NCBI RefSeq assembly: GCF_046000175.1
Contig: NZ_JBEOMB010000045.1
Span: 1-64,000 of the forward strand
Direction of reading: 5' to 3'
Source of the DNA: Rhodoplanes sp046000175
Lineage (GTDB): Bacteria; Pseudomonadota; Alphaproteobacteria; Rhizobiales; Xanthobacteraceae
Length of the DNA: 64,000 bases
In this document: one piece after another, positions 43,319 to 51,967 of the stretch
How positions within the stretch are numbered: position 1 is the stretch's first letter
Layout of the letters: each line of letters opens with the position of its first letter
Program-made: the position numbers and the translations under genes
The notes under the pieces: generated by a model
What the model was told of the DNA's origin: nothing
The model's database searches: none
Seen by the model: only the letters and a program-made list of their open reading frames with translations

Positions 43319-43522
43319 TCACCCGTCGAGCACGGCCTTCAGCTCGCGCAGATCGTGCTCGTCGACCACTGGGGCGAGATCGTGGATGTGGATGTCCAGG
43401 TGGGCGGCGATCTCGCGGGCGAGGTCGTGGTGTCCGCGGCGGGCCGTGTCGGCCAGGATGATGCCCATTCCGAGAAGCGTGGCGGAGTGGACCGTGCCGG
43501 AGAAGTCGGTGACTGTACGCAT
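43319..43522 (-). CDS. Small hypothetical protein
   Basis: A 67-residue product. Start at ATG 43522 is favoured because GAGGGGG precedes it; an in-frame ATG nine codons upstream is possible. The sequence contains SATLLGMGIILADTARRGHH and HLDIHIHDLAPVVDEHDLRE, which is His- and Asp-rich and could bind metal. No family recognised. Confidence 0.5.
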   Translation of the reverse strand: MRTVTDFSGTVHSATLLGMGIILADTARRGHHDLAREIAAHLDIHIHDLAPVVDEHDLRELKAVLDG

Positions 43523-43673
43523 CGTCAGTCCCCCTCGATTGCTCATCATAGCATCGGATCGTTGATGCTTCGCTTAAGGAGCTTCGCGTAAGGAAGAAAC
43601 CGTGACCGCGGGCCGTCTCGCGTGGGCGGCCGGCCGGCGTGGGCGGTGTCGTTCGAAGGTGGCGTGCGTGAGA

Positions 43674-44156
43674 TCAGGGCGCCGCCGGCGGCCCGGAGGC
43701 GTCGCCGTCCGGCTTGCCGGTGCCGTAGCGCGTCCGGATCGCCTTCTCGATCGGGCCGCCGGCGAGCAGCACGAAGAACAACAGGGGCAGGGCGATCGCG
43801 ATCACGGTCCAGGCCGCGACCGCGCAGGCCGCGCCGAGGCTCGCCGTCACCCAGATGCAGGCCGCCGTGGTGAGGCCGCGCACCCGGGCGTCGCCGGAGC
43901 CGCGCACGATCACGCCGGCGCCCAGAAACCCGATGCCGGTGAGGATGCCCTGGACGACCCGGCTGACGTCGGTGAGCCGGTCCTGCTCCTGGATCGAGGG
44001 ATCGACCGCCGCCATCACGGCGAGCGCGGCGCCGAGACCGACGAGGCCGAGCGTCCGCATCCCGGTCGGCTTGCCGTGCAGGTCGCGGTTGAGCCCGAGG
44101 ATCATGCCGACCACGGTGGCCGCGGTCAGACGCAGGGCGATGTCGGTCCAGTCCAT
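43674..44156 (-). CDS. MgtC/SapB-family membrane protein
   Basis: A 160-residue protein with four to five hydrophobic helices. Conserved MgtC features: GMILGLNRDLHGKPTGMRTL near the start and GILTGIGFLGAGVIVRG in the middle, followed by GLTTAACIWVTASLGAA. MgtC-type proteins are linked to magnesium limitation, acid stress and regulation of F-type ATPase in pathogens; the role here is unknown. No downstream partner is apparent. Confidence 0.9.
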   Translation of the reverse strand: MDWTDIALRLTAATVVGMILGLNRDLHGKPTGMRTLGLVGLGAALAVMAAVDPSIQEQDRLTDVSRVVQGILTGIGFLGAGVIVRGSGDARVRGLTTAACIWVTASLGAACAVAAWTVIAIALPLLFFVLLAGGPIEKAIRTRYGTGKPDGDASGPPAAP

Positions 44157-44194
44157 GACGTGCCTTCATCCGCCCGGCGGAGCGAGTTGCCGTC

Positions 44195-44330
44195 ACCTCT
44201 CCCCGCCAGCGGGGAGAGGTCGGATTTCGCGCCGAAGGCGCGAAGTCCGGGTGAGGGGGCGTCGCCGCGAGTCCGAGCTTGTCCGAGGCGCCCCCTCACC
44301 TCGACCCTCTCCCCGCGCGCGGGGAGAGGG
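44195..44330. repeat. CTCTCCCCGC-type palindromic element, copy 3
   Basis: CACCTCTCCCCGCCAGCGGG and CCCTCTCCCCGCGCGCGGGG flank GGGTGAGGGGGCG / GCGCCCCCTCACC. It lies between the MgtC gene and the large flavoprotein gene. Confidence 0.9.
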
Positions 44331-44368
44331 GGAGCCGGCGTCGTGCCATGGCGGCAGCGACGTCGATC

Positions 44369-47300
44369 TCACCCCGCCGTGTGGCCGCGCAGGTCGAGCT
44401 GGCGGAGCGCGCGGTCGATCCACAGCTTGGTGAGCTTCTCCTGGGTGCCGTTCTGGGAGAGGCGGCTCCTCAGATTGGCGAAGTCGACGCGGTCGAGCTC
44501 CTGGTCCTGGTTGGCGCAGGAGAACACCACGGTTTCGGTGCCGGTCGCCGGGTCCTTGTGGACCTGCAGGCACTGCGCGCAGATCTCCTTCATCATGCAT
44601 TGCATGGGCGAGTTGATCGAGCCGATCGCCTTGTGGCCGGGCTTGAGATGCGCGGCCAGCATGCCGTGGCGGGCGCGCGCGACCGCCGCCATCATGCCGT
44701 CCGAGCCGATCGCGATCACCCGGTCGATGTCGCCGAGGTCGACCGGCTGGTCGCCGAGCGCCCCGGTCGCGTAGGCCTCCAGCGCCGCCACCATGTTGCC
44801 GACGAAGGTCTTGTCCTGCGGCCGGTCGGCGGAAAAGCCCGGCGCCTCGTCGCAGCACCACACGATCGCGTCGGCGGCGCGCTCGATCTCGGCGACCTTG
44901 TAGCGGTCGCGGATCTGCTTGTAGCCGGCGAAGTAGAGCACCTTGCCGCCGCGGGCGCGGGCCGCCTCGCCGATCGAGAACAGCACGGCGTTGCCGAGGC
45001 CGCCGCCGATCAGGAGCACGGTCTCGCCTGGCTCGATCTCGGTCGGCGCGCCGGTCGGGCCCATCAGGATCACCGGCTCGCCGGGCCGCAGCGTGGCGCA
45101 GAGGTCCGACGAGCCGCCCATCTCCAGCACGATCGTGGCGAGCAGGCCCTCGTCGCGGTCCGTCCAGGCGCCGGTGAGGGCGAGGCCCTCCATGGCGAGC
45201 GCCGTGCCGTCGACCCGGGTCGCGAAGGTCTCGTAGTTCTGCAGCCGGTAGAACTGGCCGGGCTCGAAGGCGCGCGCCGCCGCCGGCGCCTTCACCACCA
45301 CCTCGACGATGGTCGGGGTGAGGCGGTTGACAGCGTGGATGGTGGCGCGCAGCTCGTGGTCGAGCTTTTGATACAGCGCGGCGCGATCCGGCGGCGCGGT
45401 GTCGAGCGTCGCGAGCAGCCGGGCGACGACCGGGAAGCCCTGCTTGGCGCTCGCCATCGCCTTCACGACATTGCCGGCGAAGGAGGGATGCAGGTCGCCG
45501 AAGAAGCTGACGGCGCGCCCGTCCGCGCGAATGTCCGTCAGCACATGGGCGACCGAGGGCTTGGCGATCCGCTCCGGCGAGACCGTCGCACCCGCCTCGT
45601 CGCGCGCGCGAAAATACTTGCCGTCGAGCGCCATGGCGGCATCCTCGCGGGCCAGCGTCGTGTTGGGCTGGGTGCCGGCTGCGACCACGATGGTGCGGGC
45701 CGGCAGCGTCACCTCGGCCTCGCCCGGCACCTCGCCCTGACGGGCGAGTTTCAGCGCGCGCGCGTGGCCGTAATTGTCCAGGACCACCTCGGTCGGGGAG
45801 AGGCGCTCGGCGAACCAGATGCCTTCCTCCATCGCCTTGGCGATCTCTTCGTGATTGAGCGTGTAGCTCGGCGCCTCGACCATGCGGCGCCGATAGGCGA
45901 CCGTGACGCCGCCCCAGCCCTTGACCAGCTCGGCGAGCCGCGCCGGCCGGTTTTCACGCGCTGCAGCGTCCCGCTCCGCCCTGATTTTTCGCGCGTGGTC
46001 GATGAACTCGTCGGCGATCAGCGTCTCCGCCTCGCTCCAGGCGGCCCGCACCTGCGGCTCGCTGCGCTCGGCCGCGAGCGCCTCGTAGCGGGCCAGGAAC
46101 TTCTCGACCTGCAGCGGATAGTAGGCGAGCGCCTCGGTCGCCGTGTCGATCGCGGTGAGGCCGCCGCCGATGACGACGACGGGCAGGCGGATTTGCAGGT
46201 TGGCGATACTGTCCGGCTTCGCCGCGCCGGTGAGCTGCAGCGCCATCAGGAAGTCGGAGGCCTGGCGCACGCCGGTGGCGAGCCCGTTCTTCATGTCGAC
46301 GACGGTCGGCTTGCCGGCGCCCGTGCACAGCGCGACGTGGTCGAAGCCGAGCCCGAACGCCTCGTCGATCGTCAGCGTGCCGCCGAACCTTATGCCGCCG
46401 AACATCTTGAACTGCGCCCGGCGCTCCAGCAGCAGCCGGATCAGCTTGAGGTAGTTCTTGTTCCAGCGCACCGTGATGCCGTATTCGGCGACACCGCCGA
46501 AGCCGGCCATCACGCGGGTGCCGAGATTCTCCTCCAACTCGGCGAGATCGCGGATCGGCCGGAACGGCACGCGGGCGCCCGACATCTCGGTGCCGGAGAT
46601 CGAAGGATCCAGCGGCTCGATCTTGAGGCCGTCGACCGCGACGACGCCGTGGCCGTCGTTCATCAGGTGATGCGAGAGCGTGAAGCCGGCCGGGCCGAGG
46701 CCGACGACCAGCACGCTGCGGCCGGTGTCGGGCTTGGGCAGCGGGCGGCGCAGGTTGAGCGGGTTCCAGCGGGTCAGGAGCGAGTAGATCTCGAAGCCCC
46801 ACGGCAGCGCCAGCACGTCCTTGAGGGCGCGGGTCTCGACCTGCGGGATGTCGACCGGGTCCTGCTTCTGGTAGATGCACGACTTCATGCAGTCGTTGCA
46901 GATGCGGTGGCCGGTCGCCGCGCACATCGGATTGTCGATCGTCACGATCGCCAGCGCCCCGACCGTGTGGCCGCCGGCCTTGACGAGATTCATCTCGGAG
47001 ATCTTCTCCTCGAGCGGGCAGCCGGCGAGCGGCACCCCGAACTCGTTGCGCCGGAAGCCGCCGGCCTTCTCCTTGAGGCCGCGCGAGCAGGAATCCTTGC
47101 CCTGGTTGTGGCACCAGATGCAGTAGTTGGCGTGATCGAGCGCGCCGGTCAGATCGGTGCCGCAGTCGGTGAGATCGAAGCCCTCGCGGAAGCGGCGGTG
47201 GTCGTCGGAGAGCTTGAACACCGTCACGCCCTCGACCACTTCGGTCTCGACCGGCACCAGCCGCATCGGATCGATCTTGCCGGGCGCCTTGAACAGGACG

Positions 47301-47914
47301 CCGCCGTGGTGGCGGTGCTGGCCTTCGGCCGTGTGGGTGGCCCAGGCGGCGTAGCGGGCGAAAAGATCGAGCACCTCGGCGTGCTCGGCCTCTTTCTCGA
47401 AGATCGGCGCCACGAAGGTGGCGAAGGCGAGCTCGTCGAGCGGCCCGCCCAGCACCTTCTCGACCTCGGCCGCGAGGGCGTCGCCGTCGAAGGCGGTGGC
47501 TGCGGCCGGGCCGTATTTCTTGGCGGCGCGGCGCTGCACGAACAGGCGCTTCACGGTGTAGAGCGGGGCGAGCGCGTGGTGGCGGGCCTGCAGGGCGCGC
47601 ACCTCGGCGCCGATTCCGAACAGGTCGGCGAGGAAATCCTCGACATGCGGGGCGAGCGCGATCAGCAGCTCGGACTCGTCCTTGGCCGCGACGGCGTCCG
47701 GTGTCGCGCGGGCGACCATCAGGCGATCGTGCAGGCCCTGGTCGGCGGCCGCCAGCCAGGACACGAAGGCGGCGTCGAGCCGCACCAGTCCGTCGCGGTC
47801 GTAGAGGTCGGCGAAAGCGAAGCCCTGGGCGAGGCGGAGGGGCGCCGCGTCGGCGCTCGGGGTGCCGGACGCCGGAGATACGGGACGCACGACAGAATCG
47901 ATCGGCGAGGTCAT
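44369..47914 (-). CDS. Fused NfnB/NfnA-like flavoprotein oxidoreductase
   Basis: An 1,181-residue protein. Residues about 1-245 are helical and of unknown function. Cysteines at 251, 265, 268, 276, 299, 331, 339, 342 and 346 lie in Fe-S motifs such as CIWCHNQGKDSC and GCPLEEKISEMN, as in GltD/NfnB. FAD motif VLVVGLGPAGFTLSHHL starts at about 401; an NAD(P) motif VVVIGGGLTAIDTA follows. The C-terminal third is a ferredoxin-reductase-like FNR domain (GPTGAPTEIEPGETVLLIGG), with [2Fe-2S] cysteines at 1106, 1112, 1115 and 1133 as in NfnA/PyrK. Separate NfnA and NfnB subunits normally bifurcate electrons between NADH, NADPH and ferredoxin; here they are apparently one chain. Bifurcation itself is inference. 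Confidence 0.82.
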   Translation of the reverse strand: MTSPIDSVVRPVSPASGTPSADAAPLRLAQGFAFADLYDRDGLVRLDAAFVSWLAAADQGLHDRLMVARATPDAVAAKDESELLIALAPHVEDFLADLFGIGAEVRALQARHHALAPLYTVKRLFVQRRAAKKYGPAAATAFDGDALAAEVEKVLGGPLDELAFATFVAPIFEKEAEHAEVLDLFARYAAWATHTAEGQHRHHGGVLFKAPGKIDPMRLVPVETEVVEGVTVFKLSDDHRRFREGFDLTDCGTDLTGALDHANYCIWCHNQGKDSCSRGLKEKAGGFRRNEFGVPLAGCPLEEKISEMNLVKAGGHTVGALAIVTIDNPMCAATGHRICNDCMKSCIYQKQDPVDIPQVETRALKDVLALPWGFEIYSLLTRWNPLNLRRPLPKPDTGRSVLVVGLGPAGFTLSHHLMNDGHGVVAVDGLKIEPLDPSISGTEMSGARVPFRPIRDLAELEENLGTRVMAGFGGVAEYGITVRWNKNYLKLIRLLLERRAQFKMFGGIRFGGTLTIDEAFGLGFDHVALCTGAGKPTVVDMKNGLATGVRQASDFLMALQLTGAAKPDSIANLQIRLPVVVIGGGLTAIDTATEALAYYPLQVEKFLARYEALAAERSEPQVRAAWSEAETLIADEFIDHARKIRAERDAAARENRPARLAELVKGWGGVTVAYRRRMVEAPSYTLNHEEIAKAMEEGIWFAERLSPTEVVLDNYGHARALKLARQGEVPGEAEVTLPARTIVVAAGTQPNTTLAREDAAMALDGKYFRARDEAGATVSPERIAKPSVAHVLTDIRADGRAVSFFGDLHPSFAGNVVKAMASAKQGFPVVARLLATLDTAPPDRAALYQKLDHELRATIHAVNRLTPTIVEVVVKAPAAARAFEPGQFYRLQNYETFATRVDGTALAMEGLALTGAWTDRDEGLLATIVLEMGGSSDLCATLRPGEPVILMGPTGAPTEIEPGETVLLIGGGLGNAVLFSIGEAARARGGKVLYFAGYKQIRDRYKVAEIERAADAIVWCCDEAPGFSADRPQDKTFVGNMVAALEAYATGALGDQPVDLGDIDRVIAIGSDGMMAAVARARHGMLAAHLKPGHKAIGSINSPMQCMMKEICAQCLQVHKDPATGTETVVFSCANQDQELDRVDFANLRSRLSQNGTQEKLTKLWIDRALRQLDLRGHTAG

Positions 47915-48377
47915 GTCGGGAAAGCTGTCCTGGTCTACGCTGCTGCGCCCGTCGGCGCGGTCGTTTGGGGCCGAGGACGGCTATAGCACGAATCGAGAGG
48001 GGCCGAATCGCCCCCGGCCGTGCCGTTCCGGCGGGTTCCGGGTGAGCCCACCTACCCGGACGGGCGGGTTTTTGGGTTCCACCACGGTTTTTTACTACCC
48101 CCGTGATAGGACTAATGGCGCAGGCGAAGAATTAGGTGTCTCTATCGGTTGCCGAGCGGACGTGGACGCGTCTGCAGGAGGCCCGGGTGCAAATGCGCCA
48201 CTTAGGTCGGCGAAGCTGGTCTGCGAAACGTGGCCGACGACACATGGTCGGCGAAAGCGAGACTGTTTCCGGGCGTCGTACCGAAAAGACCGCGCGCGGC
48301 CGAGGCCGGCGTCCGGCCATGCTCAGCATGTGCCGGACCGGACCTCGTGGCGACGGTCGATCAAGTCGGGCCGTGTC
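47915..48377. other. 463-base gap between divergent flavoprotein and GntR genes
   Basis: No gene supported. A run of T residues lies near 48062-48092. Both promoters must lie here, but no clear consensus is visible. Confidence 0.45.
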
Positions 48378-49187
48378 ATGACCGATTCAGAATTGTCCTT
48401 CGACGTGCCGGCGCTGGTGTCGCTGTCGCGTCAGATCGAGATGCATCTCGAGCGCCTCATCGTGCAGGGTGCGCTCAAGAGCGGGCAGCGCCTGTCGGAG
48501 CCCGACATCGCCAAGCGGTTCCGCACCAGCCGGTCGCCGGTGCGCGAGGCGTTGCGGCGGCTGGAGCAGGTCGGGCTGGTGGTGATCGAACCGCGTCGCG
48601 GGGCGTCCGTGAAGGCGCCGAACGAGCGCGACATCTCCGACATGCTGGCGATCCGCGAGGCGCTGGAAGGGATGGCGGCGCGGCTCGCCGCCGAGCGGGC
48701 CGAGACCGAGGACATCGCAAGGCTCGAGGCCTGCATCGCCGATCCGGCCGCCACCGACGAGCAGTCGAGCCTCGCGCTGGTCGACTTCCACGAGGCGCTG
48801 GCGCAGGCGGCGCACAATCCGGCCCTGCAGGCCATGCTGCGCGGCTCGCTCAACCTGTTCCGGATGGTGCGGGCGATACCGGTCGACCATCATGCGCGCA
48901 AGGTGCGCGCCGCGGAGGAGCATGCGGCGGTCGTCGCCGCCATCGCGGCCCGCGATCCCGACGCCGCCGAGGCGGCGGCCCGCCGTCACATCCGGACGAT
49001 GCGGGCGCAGCTGCTGGAGGCCGGTGGCGGGCTCACCGAGGAGGAGCGGTCGGCGGCAGCCGGGGTGGCGTTCGACGCGACCGCGGATGCGGACGACGAC
49101 GAGGCGCTGACCCGCCCGACCAACGGCGCGCGACGGTCGACCCGCGGCGGTGCGCTGGGGAACGGCCGCGACGATCCGGCCGGGTGA
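48378..49187 (+). CDS. GntR-family (FCD-type) transcriptional regulator
   Basis: A 269-residue regulator. The wHTH holds LSEPDIAKRFRTSRSPVREA (about residues 35-54), then the FCD domain with possible metal residues in LVDFHEALAQAAHNPALQAM and the EEHAAVVAAI helix. The C-terminal 45 residues are low complexity. It is divergent from the large flavoprotein gene and convergent with the 3-hydroxyacyl-CoA dehydrogenase gene, so either could be its target. Confidence 0.88.
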   Translation: MTDSELSFDVPALVSLSRQIEMHLERLIVQGALKSGQRLSEPDIAKRFRTSRSPVREALRRLEQVGLVVIEPRRGASVKAPNERDISDMLAIREALEGMAARLAAERAETEDIARLEACIADPAATDEQSSLALVDFHEALAQAAHNPALQAMLRGSLNLFRMVRAIPVDHHARKVRAAEEHAAVVAAIAARDPDAAEAAARRHIRTMRAQLLEAGGGLTEEERSAAAGVAFDATADADDDEALTRPTNGARRSTRGGALGNGRDDPAG

Positions 49188-49196
49188 GACTCTAGA

Positions 49197-50099
49197 CTAG
49201 CCGTCACGTCGTGCGGTCAGCGCGCGGTTCAGCCGCTCGCGCACGGCGTCGGCCTCCTCGCGCGTCCAGGTGCGAAAGCCTTCGCCGGTCTTCATTCCGA
49301 GCTTGCCGTCGGCCACCTTGGCACGGAGGAAGTCGGTCGGCTCGGCCGAGCGGTCGAGCTGCGGGACCAGCGTCTCCTGGATGTCGAGCGTGAGATCGAG
49401 GCCGACGAGGTCGCATTGCTCGAGCGGACCGAGCACGGCGAGCCGCGCCCCGAAGCCGGTCTTCACGACGGTGTCGATCGTGGCCGCGTCGGCGACGCCG
49501 GCGGCGAGCAGCGCGATCGCCTCGCGCTTGAGCGCGTGCTGGAGCCGATTGCCGATGAAGCCGGGAATGTCGCGCCGCACATGCACGGGCGCCTTTCCGG
49601 CGGCGCGCAGCAGATCCATGGTCGCGGCGATCGTCGTGTCGGTGGTCCATTCGGTCTGGATCACCTCGACCAGCGGGACCAGATGCGGCGGGTTCCAGAA
49701 ATGAGTGCCGACGACGCGGCCGCGATGCGCCAGATGACGGCCGATCTCGGTGCTCGGGATGGCCGAGGAGTTGCTGGCCAGGATCGTCTCGGGCGCGACG
49801 ACGCCCTCCAGCTCGGCGAACAGGGCGCGCTTGAGCGCGAGCTTCTCGGGGGCCGCCTCGAACACCACGTCGCTGCCGGTGGCGGCCGGGGCGAGACGGT
49901 CGAAGATCGCGATTCGATCGACGACGGCGCGGTCGCGCCCGAGCAGATCACAAAGCCCGGCGAGCCGGTCCGGCAGCGCCGTCCGCACCGCCTCGGTCGG
50001 CTCGAAGAGGCGCACGGGATGGCCGGCGGCGGCGAACAGGAAGGCGATACCGTGGCCCATCAGGCCGCCACCCACGACCGCGATGGTCTTGCCCGTCAC
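49197..50099 (-). CDS. 3-hydroxyacyl-CoA dehydrogenase
   Basis: A 300-residue enzyme, NAD-binding domain first (IAVVGGGLMGHGIAFLFAAA) and then the dimerisation/substrate domain. The catalytic motif EAAPEKLALKRALFAELEGV and ASNSSAIPSTEIG are typical, and HFWNPPHLVPLVEV holds the catalytic His. It starts at GTG 50099, with AGGAGCACGAG upstream. It oxidises 3-hydroxyacyl-CoA or a related 3-hydroxy acid. It lies downstream of the ArsR gene in the same direction, 92 bases apart. Confidence 0.88.
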   Translation of the reverse strand: MTGKTIAVVGGGLMGHGIAFLFAAAGHPVRLFEPTEAVRTALPDRLAGLCDLLGRDRAVVDRIAIFDRLAPAATGSDVVFEAAPEKLALKRALFAELEGVVAPETILASNSSAIPSTEIGRHLAHRGRVVGTHFWNPPHLVPLVEVIQTEWTTDTTIAATMDLLRAAGKAPVHVRRDIPGFIGNRLQHALKREAIALLAAGVADAATIDTVVKTGFGARLAVLGPLEQCDLVGLDLTLDIQETLVPQLDRSAEPTDFLRAKVADGKLGMKTGEGFRTWTREEADAVRERLNRALTARRDG

Positions 50100-50191
50100 C
50101 TCGTGCTCCTGTCTGGAAATGCTTCGCCCGAACCGGCGGCCGCCCGGCCGGGCAGGCCACGACGGCGACGACGCGCGGCAACGCCGCGGGA

Positions 50192-50560
50192 TCAGCGGCC
50201 GCGACGGGCCGGCTTGCAGAACGACTTGTGGAGCGCCGCGATGATCTCGCGGACCTCGGGACGGGCGAGCGAGTAGTAGACGTTCTTGCCGTCCCGGCGC
50301 GTCTCGACGAGGTCGTCGGCGCGCAGCCGCGCGAGCTGCTGCGACACGGCCGGCTGGCGGAGCTTCACGGTCTGCTCGATCTCGCTGACCGACTTCTCGC
50401 CCTCGGTCAGCATGCAGAGGATGACCAGGCGGGCCTCGTGCGACAGGGCTTTCAGGAATTCGCTCGCCTCGCGGGCATTGGCCCGCATGGTGCCGACATC
50501 GACCGCGCTGCCGGCGGAGGACGTCCGCGTGCGGCGGGCGACGGGGGTCTGAAGGTTCAT
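50192..50560 (-). CDS. ArsR-family regulator of the BigR/SqrR persulfide-sensing type
   Basis: A 122-residue winged-helix repressor. The HTH is VSEIEQTVKLRQPAVSQQLA. It has two cysteines, Cys49 (VILCMLTEGEKS) and Cys115 (SFCKPARRG), 66 residues apart, exactly the spacing of the redox pair in SqrR/BigR, which forms a polysulfide bridge and releases DNA. It lacks the CxC metal site of ArsR/SmtB metal sensors. The ATG at 50560 has ACAGGACC upstream. A dyad operator candidate lies at 50716-50736. The gene may autoregulate and control the downstream dehydrogenase. Confidence 0.8.
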   Translation of the reverse strand: MNLQTPVARRTRTSSAGSAVDVGTMRANAREASEFLKALSHEARLVILCMLTEGEKSVSEIEQTVKLRQPAVSQQLARLRADDLVETRRDGKNVYYSLARPEVREIIAALHKSFCKPARRGR

Positions 50561-50866
50561 GCGTGGTCCTGTCTCGGTGGCCCTGTTTGTCGGTCTCGAT
50601 GATCGTTCTAGGCAGTGACGGTCTAGTAGTGTCATTCGCGAAGGAGTCGTTCTCAGTGGTGCGCGAGCCCGGGCCGAGACGCCGGCTGCCGCCGCCGTCG
50701 CGGCCCAGCCATTGTTTCAAATATCACGATATTGAAGGTCTGTCAGCGCGCCGCCGCGCTGGCCGGAGATGCACGACCCCGCGTCCGACGCTGGTGCGAC
50801 GGTGCGGCCGAGCAATCGCTTCGATGAGCGCCCGGCCGCGCCCGGGCCCGGTCTCGCTCCCGGCGC
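50561..50866. other. 306-base gap upstream of the ArsR gene
   Basis: It contains the AT-rich dyad at 50716-50736. No gene is supported. Confidence 0.5.
50716..50736. promoter_or_regulatory. Candidate ArsR-family operator
   Basis: AATATC-AC-GATATT is a perfect dyad inside TTCAAATATCACGATATTGA (one base further). It is strongly AT-rich in a GC-rich genome and lies about 160 bases upstream of the ArsR gene, the style of operators for SqrR/BigR proteins. Confidence 0.5.
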
Positions 50867-51052
50867 TCAGTCGTTCGTTCCGCCGGCGGGTCGGCGTCCG
50901 GTCGGGGCGACCTTGCCCTGATGGCCGGTCTGCTGCGAGCGCTGGCCCGGCTCCTTCCACGGCTCGTGGGTGCCCTGCTGACCGCTCTTGTCGCGGGTCT
51001 TGGGATCCTGTTTAGGATCGTTCTGAACTGGACGATGGATGTTCTCGGTCAC
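50867..51052 (-). CDS. Small hydrophilic hypothetical protein
   Basis: A 61-residue protein rich in Gln, Lys, Pro and Asn: VTENIHRPVQNDPKQDPK at the start, then GTHEPWKEPGQRSQQTGHQG. It starts at GTG 51052 with GAGGACGCC upstream. The composition suggests a disordered stress-type protein. No function recognised. It is downstream of the HPF gene on the same strand. Confidence 0.5.
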   Translation of the reverse strand: MTENIHRPVQNDPKQDPKTRDKSGQQGTHEPWKEPGQRSQQTGHQGKVAPTGRRPAGGTND

Positions 51053-51179
51053 GGGCGGCGTCCTCGACGGGGGAGGGCCGGGCCCCGAGACCGAGGTCCC
51101 GAGACCAAGCCCAGAGGCTGACGACCGGCGCACGGGATCGCGCGCCGGGGCCTGCCGCCGATGCGAGGACTTGCGCCGG

Positions 51180-51758
51180 CTACTCGGCGGACTTCACCCG
51201 CACCTTGGTGGCGACCGGACCCGTGTCGCCAACACCCTCGACGTAGTAAAGTTCGTCGCCGCGTCCGAGCGCGTCGAAATCGCCGGCCAGGACGCTGTTG
51301 CGGTGGAAGTAGAGCAGGCTGCCCTCCGACGTGACGAGATAGCCGAAGTCCTGCTCCGGCTGCACCTCGGCGACCTGCCCGAGCTTCTGGTTCTGGATGT
51401 CGCTGTAGATCGCCTTGGTCTTGCCCTGCCGCTGCTCCTTGAGGCCGACGAGCTGCCGCTCGGCGATGCGGAACGCCTCGTTGATCGCCTTCTGCAGATC
51501 GGGCCGCTGATACTTCCGTTGCAGATGCTCCGGCTCGTGGCTGACGACCAGATCGGCGCGGCCGGGGATGCCGATCTCGATCCGCACCACGGGCGGGATC
51601 GAGGAGCCGTTCGACTTGGCACGCTGATCGACCCGGACCCGGCACGACGTGATCCGCTCGAACAGACGCTCGAGGTCCGCGACCCGGTTGCGGATCATGG
51701 TCTCCGCCCAGTCCGAGGAGTCGATGTTGTGGAAAGCGATGTCGACGGGAACTTGCAT
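51180..51758 (-). CDS. Ribosome hibernation factor (HPF/RaiA) fused to a cold-shock domain
   Basis: A 192-residue protein. Residues 1-115 form the HPF/RaiA beta-alpha fold, which binds the 30S decoding channel of idle ribosomes (DIAFHNIDSSDWAETMIRNR, then EPEHLQRKYQRPDLQKAINE). Residues about 125-190 are a cold-shock-like OB fold (GQVAEVQPEQDFGYLVTSEG, then LYFHRNSVLAGDFDALGRGD). This is not the long-HPF dimerisation tail. The ATG is well placed, and the gene lies beside other stress-type genes. Confidence 0.88.
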   Translation of the reverse strand: MQVPVDIAFHNIDSSDWAETMIRNRVADLERLFERITSCRVRVDQRAKSNGSSIPPVVRIEIGIPGRADLVVSHEPEHLQRKYQRPDLQKAINEAFRIAERQLVGLKEQRQGKTKAIYSDIQNQKLGQVAEVQPEQDFGYLVTSEGSLLYFHRNSVLAGDFDALGRGDELYYVEGVGDTGPVATKVRVKSAE

Positions 51759-51967
51759 TGGTCACCTGACAAGCGGTGAGGAGGAAGGCGCGGGACGATT
51801 CACAATGCCCCAATCTAGGCATTCCTGCGCGGGATTTCCAGGATGCGCGGCGGTGGGCCGCGCCGTCGGGTGGGGCGCAGCGGGGCGGGGAGGGCATTGT
51901 CGCCCGGAACCAGCATGGATCGGGCGGAATTGATTTTTCGCTAAGAACAACAACCAGGTCATCCCCG

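Noticed and set aside
44279..47986. A 1,235-codon plus-strand frame opposite the large flavoprotein gene
   Set aside because: The composition is that of an antisense frame, and the minus-strand product has many clear motifs.
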